Below are positions 6,906 through 10,857 of a stretch of 10,857 nt of DNA, piece by piece. This DNA comes from an uncultured cyanobacterium (GTDB lineage Bacteria; Cyanobacteriota; Cyanobacteriia; Cyanobacteriales; Chroococcidiopsidaceae): assembly GCA_946221495.1 (NCBI GenBank), contig CAMIFA010000165.1, positions 1 to 10,857 on the forward strand, read 5' to 3'. The notes beneath the pieces were generated by a model, which did no database searches, was not told where the DNA came from, and saw nothing but the letters and a program-made list of their open reading frames with translations. Made by a program: the position numbers and the translations under genes. Position 1 is the stretch's first letter, and each line of letters opens with the position of its first letter.

Positions 6906-7242
6906 CACTTTCAACAATTTGCCAAGCACGGTTTTCCACGATTGCCCGTTTCACCACTTCAAACATTTGGTAACAGTGGTTATCAAACTGGAGTGGCAAT
7001 TCTTCATTTTTAATCACCAAGTTGATCGAAGTTTCTGAGTTAGTAGATGTTGTTTTATCAATTAGCGCTTCTACTGTTACCAGTTTGGCAAAAGAAACTT
7101 GACCAGGGATCTCACGAGCCATCATAAAGTCATTGGTGTCATGAATAATCTCTAAATTACACGGTTGTAAAACTTCCCCAAGCAATTGCCGCAGACGAGC
7201 AACTGGAAGGGCAACAGTAAATGAAAAAGTATAGCGTGCCAT
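6898..7242 (-). CDS. Conserved cyanobacterial protein of unknown function
   Basis: A 114-residue soluble protein that I do not recognise as a characterised family. It starts MARYTFSFTVALPVARLRQLL and has alternating beta-type and charged segments, no membrane helix, no signal peptide, and one run of Ser/Thr/Asn around TTSTNSETS. The general look is a small alpha/beta domain. The ATG at 7242 is preferred; a GTG two codons upstream (7248) is in frame, but MARYTF is the more natural N-terminus. The purine stretch AAGGCAAGAAG just upstream may be its ribosome binding site. It is convergent to the FHA gene and divergent from tmk. Coding nature is supported by a full-length open frame that fills the space between its neighbours with little overlap. 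Confidence 0.7.
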   Translation of the reverse strand: MARYTFSFTVALPVARLRQLLGEVLQPCNLEIIHDTNDFMMAREIPGQVSFAKLVTVEALIDKTTSTNSETSINLVIKNEELPLQFDNHCYQMFEVVKRAIVENRAWQIVESVA

Positions 7243-7251
7243 GATCACTTC

Positions 7252-7302
7252 TTGCCTTTGAAGATATCGACTCTATAATATCTAACCTCTGTAGAAAGTG
7301 AA
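7252..7302. promoter_or_regulatory. Overlapping divergent promoters of tmk and the 7242 gene
   Basis: On the plus strand a perfect TATAAT (7274-7279) follows TTGCCT (7252-7257) with a 16-nt spacer, predicting a tmk transcript start near 7286. On the minus strand TATTAT (7280-7275) follows TTCACT (7302-7297), also with a 16-nt spacer, predicting a start near 7268 for the minus-strand gene. The two -10 boxes overlap, so the polymerases would compete. The plus-strand match is the better of the two. Confidence 0.45.
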
Positions 7303-7355
7303 CGGTACTCCGCTTCGGAATTGGCGGAGGAAGAGCGTTCACCCGTTTCCCGGGT
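7298..7355 (+). other. Structured two-hairpin element in the tmk leader
   Basis: The first hairpin has an outer stem GTGAACG (7298-7304) with CGTTCAC (7336-7342) and an inner stem CTCCGC (7308-7313) with GCGGAG (7324-7329), closing a 10-nt loop. A second hairpin follows at once, ACCCG (7341-7345) with CGGGT (7351-7355). The two share bases 7341-7342, so they cannot both be fully formed. The element is GC-rich compared with the flanking AT-rich spacer. It lies downstream of the predicted tmk promoter and 35 nt before the tmk ATG, so it should be in the leader RNA. It may be a copy of a dispersed cyanobacterial palindromic repeat or a leader control element. Confidence 0.5.
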
Positions 7356-7390
7356 CATGTGATATATACAAATAGTTTTGAGTTTAAAGA

Positions 7391-8026
7391 ATGAGTGGCA
7401 AACTTATTGTATTTGAGGGGGTGGAAGGCTGTGGCAAAACAACACAATTACAGCGATGCCAACAATGGCTTACTTCATTTAATTCAGTTGTAACGCGGGA
7501 ACCGGGTGGAACTGATTTAGGCTTAAAACTGCGTCAATTGTTGCTGAGTGCAGATAATGGCATAATTCACGATGCGGCTGAACTGTTGTTGTATGCTGCT
7601 GACAGGGCGCAGCACGTTGAGGAGGTGCTAAAGCCACAACTGCGGAATGGGGCAATTATTTTGAGCGATCGCTATACTGATTCAACTGTTGCCTATCAAG
7701 GCTATGGTAGAGGCTTGAGCCTGAGTTTAATTAATCAGCTTAACTTGATTGCTACAGGTGGGCTAGAAAGCGATTTAACTTTATGGCTAGATGTTGATGT
7801 TGAGGTAGGACTAGAGAGAACGAAAAATCGCGGTAAATTAGACCGTATTGAGCAAGCTGACTTGAAGTTTCATGCCAGAGTACAGCAGGGATACGCTCAG
7901 TTAGCTAAAGCTTGCCCCCAGAAAATTGTGCGGGTAGATGCGAATTTGGACACAGAAAGTGTGAATAAGCAAATTCAGGCAATTGTGTCGCAAAGATTGC
8001 GCCAATGGGGGTTAAAAGTTGAATGA
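7391..8026 (+). CDS. tmk: Thymidylate kinase (dTMP kinase)
   Basis: The 211-residue enzyme phosphorylates dTMP to dTDP with ATP, a required step in dTTP supply. It has the P-loop EGVEGCGKTT (9-18), the dTMP-binding TREPGGTDLG (35-44), the DRYTDSTVAYQG motif (93-104) and a lid region near KNRGKLDRIEQ. Length is standard for bacterial Tmk. The ATG at 7391 places the P-loop at the expected distance; no strong Shine-Dalgarno precedes it. Its stop overlaps the holB start as ATGA, so the two are translationally coupled. This tmk-holB order is common in bacteria. Confidence 0.97.
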   Translation: MSGKLIVFEGVEGCGKTTQLQRCQQWLTSFNSVVTREPGGTDLGLKLRQLLLSADNGIIHDAAELLLYAADRAQHVEEVLKPQLRNGAIILSDRYTDSTVAYQGYGRGLSLSLINQLNLIATGGLESDLTLWLDVDVEVGLERTKNRGKLDRIEQADLKFHARVQQGYAQLAKACPQKIVRVDANLDTESVNKQIQAIVSQRLRQWGLKVE

Positions 8027-9027
8027 ATTTCTTTGGCTCACTAATAGGGCAACCCGGGGTTGAGTTACTAACTGAGGCAATTAATCAAAACCGTGTTGCA
8101 CCTGCTTATCTATTTGCTGGCCCTGATGGCGTGGGCAAGAGTCTAGCGGCGCGGTGTTTTGTGGAGCAGTTGTTTTCTACAAGCTTTAATGCTCAAGGGA
8201 ACCTCCAGCAAAGCGGCAATGTTAATCAGGCTCTAGATCAGCAGCAAATCAAAAAACGCTTGCAGTTGGGCAACCATCCGGATTTACTGTGGGTGCAACC
8301 TACTTACCTGCACCAAGGGCAAAGACTCTCGGCGGCAGCAGCAGCAGATGCGGGCATAAAACGCAAAGCACCGCCGATTATCCGCACCGAGCAAATTCGC
8401 GAAATTACTCAGTTTCTCAGCCGTTCTCCCCTAGAAGCATTCCGTTCTGTGGTTGTGCTGGAACAGGCAGAGGCAATGGCAGAAGCAGCCGCAAATGCTT
8501 TACTTAAAACCCTTGAAGAACCAGGACAAGCAACGTTAATTTTAATTGCGTCTACGGCTGAGTCTTTGTTGCCAACACTGGTATCTCGTTGTCAGCGTAT
8601 TCCTTTCTATCGTTTAGATTCAGCTGCGATCGCTCAGGTATTACGGCAGACTGGGAATGGGGAAATCTTAGATCAGCCATTAATTTTAGATATTGCCCAA
8701 GGAAGCCCAGGGCAAGCGATCGCGGCAAAGCAACAACTGCAAATAATTGGCACTGATTTACTCCAAGCTATTACCCAAGCACCCAAATCGCTCCGCGATG
8801 CTCTTGAACTAGCGCGTCAGATTGATAAAACTCTGGATCTGGAAGCTCAGTTGTGGTTACTGGATTATCTCCAACACAATTACTGGCAACAATTCTTAAC
8901 AGGGGCAATTCCTAAGTCACCCTTAGAACATTTGGCAAAAGCCCGTGATCATTTACTCAGCTATGCTCAACCAAGATTAGTCTGGGAGTGTACGCTGCTG
9001 GCAATGTGGCAAGCTGCTGTTTTGTAG
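8023..9027 (+). CDS. holB: DNA polymerase III subunit delta' (clamp loader)
   Basis: A 334-residue AAA+ clamp-loader subunit that helps the gamma complex load the beta clamp. Motifs are the Walker A-like GPDGVGKS (33-40), NHPDLLWVQP, the EQIREITQFLSRSPLEAF block, ANALLKTLEEPG, and SRC (188-190), the arginine-finger motif of the family. The zinc-binding cysteine cluster of E. coli HolB is absent: only three cysteines are present in the whole protein. The stretch HQGQRLSAAAAADAGIKRK is an insertion that I associate with cyanobacterial versions, so the absence is probably normal in this phylum rather than damage. The Walker A lysine is retained, unlike E. coli delta', which lacks ATPase activity. 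The ATG overlaps the tmk stop by 4 nt. Confidence 0.95.
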   Translation: MNFFGSLIGQPGVELLTEAINQNRVAPAYLFAGPDGVGKSLAARCFVEQLFSTSFNAQGNLQQSGNVNQALDQQQIKKRLQLGNHPDLLWVQPTYLHQGQRLSAAAAADAGIKRKAPPIIRTEQIREITQFLSRSPLEAFRSVVVLEQAEAMAEAAANALLKTLEEPGQATLILIASTAESLLPTLVSRCQRIPFYRLDSAAIAQVLRQTGNGEILDQPLILDIAQGSPGQAIAAKQQLQIIGTDLLQAITQAPKSLRDALELARQIDKTLDLEAQLWLLDYLQHNYWQQFLTGAIPKSPLEHLAKARDHLLSYAQPRLVWECTLLAMWQAAVL

Positions 9028-9167
9028 CGATGCTAAGAAAGCTACTAATGAAGTTAAGGCAATTTTTTGAAGAAATGCGATCGCAATTTTCTTAACGTTA
9101 CAACTTATCAACCCGATTTTTGCAAAGATAAGATTGTTTGCCAGTAAGTCAATTTGCAACAACGGGC

Positions 9168-10094
9168 ATGAATGAAAAATCAATAGATAGCAGTGCCGAT
9201 GTCGCCCTTATTCTCATCTTGCCAATCGCGCTTTTGATTATTTTTCTAATGACAACCTGGCCAGTGCTACTGGCAGGAGTTGTATTGTACTTTAGTTTTA
9301 ATTATTGGCAGCGTTATCGATGGCAACAGTGGTGTAAGAAAGTAAATCCGATCTTCCATCAACTGCTTCAGGAAAACCGAGGGAGCATTACAGCACTAGA
9401 CTTGGCAATGAAAACAAACTTTACTGCGGCGATCGCCAAGCAGTATCTGGAGTCTAAAGCCCAAGAATTCGGTGCTCAGTATCAAGACTATGAAGACCAA
9501 CGTAGAGTGTATTACTTTATGACCGCCAGCACTCTAGGCAAAATATTGGATGATAGTGAACCACCTGCCCAACTTCAACCCAATGCTGGGCTAATGCCAC
9601 TATCCGAGCATCAATTACTCCCACCAGAAGATGCAACTGCTACTGAGATGGAGGAGCAAGCTACATCATCACAGCTAACAGACTCTTTTGCAGTTTCTTT
9701 AGAGCCAGAACCAGAACACAGCCAATCTGTACCTGCTTTACTTCAATTTAAAGACGGTGAAAGACTAGAGGAGGATGCGCCGCCGTTACAAAATCAATTA
9801 CCCCAGCCAGAAGATGCAACTCCTACTTCTAGAGAAGAAGTCATAGTTACAGCTAATGCTGCTGAAACTCCTTCAAAGCAAGTAGAACCATCGGATCACG
9901 TCCAGTCTACTGGGCAATTTCTCCTGCAAGCAGAACTTGCCAAGCGGCTTGATGTTCATTCCAGCACTGTTTATAAACGCAGAGACGATCCAGACTTTGC
10001 TCAGTGGAGTCAAAGTAAAGATCCAGAGAAAATTGCTTGGAAATTTCTACCGGATACTAAGCAGTTCTGCCCCTTGGAAACTCAACTGGAGTAG
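9168..10094 (+). CDS. Membrane-anchored protein with two HTH-like domains
   Basis: A protein of 308 residues from the ATG at 9168 (a TTG 30 nt upstream is in frame but less likely). Residues 12-46 form a hydrophobic hairpin or one long membrane segment, followed by the basic WQRYRWQQWCKK. Residues about 60-115 (NPIFHQLLQENRGSITALDLA onward in pieces) look like a winged-helix fold. An acidic, Pro/Glu/Gln-rich linker spans about 130-245 and contains an in-frame duplication (PEDATA / PEDATP). The C-terminal 60 residues include LLQAELAKRLDVHSSTVYKRR (252-272), which reads as a helix-turn-helix, then DFAQWSQSKDPEKIAWKF. I do not know a characterised homologue. The soluble part is probably cytoplasmic by the positive-inside rule. 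It follows holB after 140 nt in the same direction; shared transcription is possible. DNA binding is inferred only from the fold-like patterns. Confidence 0.72.
   Translation: MNEKSIDSSADVALILILPIALLIIFLMTTWPVLLAGVVLYFSFNYWQRYRWQQWCKKVNPIFHQLLQENRGSITALDLAMKTNFTAAIAKQYLESKAQEFGAQYQDYEDQRRVYYFMTASTLGKILDDSEPPAQLQPNAGLMPLSEHQLLPPEDATATEMEEQATSSQLTDSFAVSLEPEPEHSQSVPALLQFKDGERLEEDAPPLQNQLPQPEDATPTSREEVIVTANAAETPSKQVEPSDHVQSTGQFLLQAELAKRLDVHSSTVYKRRDDPDFAQWSQSKDPEKIAWKFLPDTKQFCPLETQLE
9624..9821 (+). repeat. 15-nt in-frame direct repeat in the HTH protein linker
   Basis: CCAGAAGATGCAACT occurs exactly at 9624-9638 and again at 9807-9821, 183 nt (61 codons) apart and in the same frame. The following bases (CTACT) also match after one difference. 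It encodes PEDAT in both copies and probably marks an old duplication inside the low-complexity acidic linker. Confidence 0.75.
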
Positions 10095-10134
10095 CGGGAT
10101 TGTACCCGTAGCGATCGCTCCTTCCAAGCCCATA

Positions 10135-10153
10135 GGGCGTATTCTATACGCCC
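10135..10153. terminator. Perfect 8-bp palindromic hairpin (terminator or REP-like)
   Basis: GGGCGTAT (10135-10142) and ATACGCCC (10146-10153) form a perfect GC-rich stem with a 3-nt TCT loop, 40 nt after the stop of the HTH protein gene. A smaller CGGG...CCCG hairpin lies just before it (10095-10108). There is no U-run directly after the stem, so a classical intrinsic terminator is not complete. Short palindromes of the form GGGCGNNN...NNNCGCCC are scattered in many cyanobacterial genomes, so this may be a repeat copy rather than a dedicated terminator. Confidence 0.5.
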
Positions 10154-10235
10154 CCAGTGCAAATCTCAAATCTTTAAGTCCCTTGACTTGGAGGCGTAGG
10201 CTCAATTCAAAATCTTAAAATCGAATGACTTGCTC

Positions 10236-10832
10236 ATGAGCGATTCCCTATCCGTAGCCCAAAACCCCGTTAACGTTGTAGCTTCAGAGTCCACCTGGGA
10301 TGATGGCTTGCTACAACAATTACTAGATTGTCAGTCACTATCGCGCCTCCAAGCTTCCCAGCTAATGCAAGCATGGTTGAGTGATACAATTCCCCCAGTA
10401 TTATCAGGAGCCATATTAGCCGCTATTCAGGCTAAAGGTGTATCAGCCGCAGAACTGGCTGGTATGGCAGAAGTTTTGCAAGCGCAGTCTTACCCCGTAG
10501 GAGCAATCGCGCACAATTTTCCGGTTATTGACACTTGTGGTACAGGCGGGGATGGAGCCTCAACTTTCAATATTTCTACTGCTGTTGCTTTTGTCTCAGC
10601 AGCTGCTGGTGTGGCTGTTGCTAAACACGGTAATCGCTCTGCTTCTAGTAAGGTGGGTTCTGCGGATGTGTTAGAAGCATTGGGAATTAATTTAAATGCT
10701 CCCAGTGAAAAAATTACCGCCGCACTAACACAAGTAGGTATTACTTTTCTATTTGCTCCTGGTTGGCATCCAGCCTTAAAAGTCGTTGCACCTCTGCGGC
10801 GAACTCTCAAAGTGCGGACAGTATTTAACTTG
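10236..10832 (+). CDS. trpD: Anthranilate phosphoribosyltransferase, 5' part only
   Basis: TrpD joins anthranilate to phosphoribosyl pyrophosphate, the second step specific to tryptophan synthesis. The visible 199 codons include a short N-terminal extension and the helical domain. They also include the PRPP-binding loop DTCGTGGDG (99-107), NISTAVAFV, KHGNRSASSKVGSADVLE (130 onward) and the later RRTLKVRTVFNL. Full-length TrpD is usually about 340-360 residues, so roughly 150 are missing. Real sequence stops after Leu199: family members continue here with LGPL and Asn-Pro, but the window reads RSEERRVG, which is translated adapter. The ATG at 10236 is chosen because it gives the longest frame of sensible composition. 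No strong Shine-Dalgarno is seen. The gene is not broken in nature as far as this window shows; only the assembly ends. Confidence 0.95.
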
Positions 10833-10857
10833 AGATCGGAAGAGCGTCGTGTAGGGA
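10833..10857 (+). other. Illumina TruSeq adapter (non-genomic)
   Basis: The final 25 nt begin AGATCGGAAGAGC and continue as GTCGTGTAGGGA, which is the reverse complement of the Illumina TruSeq universal adapter end. They start exactly where the TrpD family consensus is lost. This is untrimmed read-through at a contig end and should be removed before any analysis. Confidence 0.97.

Noticed and set aside
8023..9027. holB as a damaged gene because the zinc-binding cysteines are missing
   Set aside because: The frame is full length and the AAA+ motifs are intact; as far as I can recall, cyanobacterial versions lack this cysteine cluster.
717..10116. GCGATCGC palindromes as operator sites
   Set aside because: They are HIP1 octamers, spread over genes and spacers alike across the genome of many cyanobacteria, so they carry no gene-specific meaning here.
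9937..10218. Plus-strand frame running out of the HTH protein gene past its stop
   Set aside because: It overlaps the conserved C-terminal HTH region in another frame, and its extra part crosses the palindromic hairpin; no family features are visible.
10490..10810. Open frame on the minus strand, opposite trpD
   Set aside because: It is fully antisense to the conserved core of trpD, and its low-complexity Ala/Pro/Thr translation is typical of a shadow frame.

Overview
This is a stretch of cyanobacterial chromosome. The octamer GCGATCGC (HIP1, the hallmark of many cyanobacterial genomes) occurs about 15 times in 10.9 kb, where chance predicts well under one. The gene content (CtaA-type copper ATPase, cyanobacterial-style HolB, tmk-holB pair, several conserved cyanobacterial proteins of unknown function) agrees. 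Short tandem repeats built on GGAGACA / GAGACAAG also fit a filamentous or Chroococcidiopsis-like cyanobacterium, but the sequence does not fix genus or species.

Layout. Positions 92-1592 hold three minus-strand genes, read in the order SLOG/DprA-like protein, MAPEG-family membrane protein, YajQ-family protein. The first two are 5 nt apart and probably co-transcribed; yajQ has a candidate promoter of its own. A 330-nt spacer (1593-1922) contains a possible gene remnant and the promoter zone of a plus-strand CPBP-family membrane protease (1923-3503). A 324-nt spacer follows, with an imperfect inverted repeat of GGAGACA units and, nearer the next gene, a clean 8-bp dyad. Next come a Cu+ P1B-type ATPase (3828-6236), a small FHA-domain protein (6439-6861), and a convergent conserved hypothetical gene (6898-7242, minus). 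A 148-nt divergent region with a structured, two-hairpin element leads into tmk-holB (overlapping ATGA) and a membrane-anchored protein with two predicted winged-helix/HTH-like domains (9168-10094). The window ends inside trpD (10236 onward).

How the genes work together. Most are housekeeping genes without an obvious shared pathway. tmk and holB form a translationally coupled DNA-synthesis pair (dTTP supply and clamp-loader subunit). ctaA supplies copper import or trafficking for photosynthetic plastocyanin and cytochrome oxidase. trpD belongs to tryptophan biosynthesis. No defence system, prophage, CRISPR array, tRNA or rRNA is visible.

An important technical point: the last 25 nt (10833-10857) are Illumina TruSeq adapter, not genomic DNA. 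The break falls inside the conserved core of TrpD, so the real trpD sequence stops at codon 199. I do not see a clearly new multi-gene system. The best leads are the membrane-tethered double-HTH protein, the structured element upstream of tmk, and the in-frame octamer-repeat insertion inside the copper ATPase.
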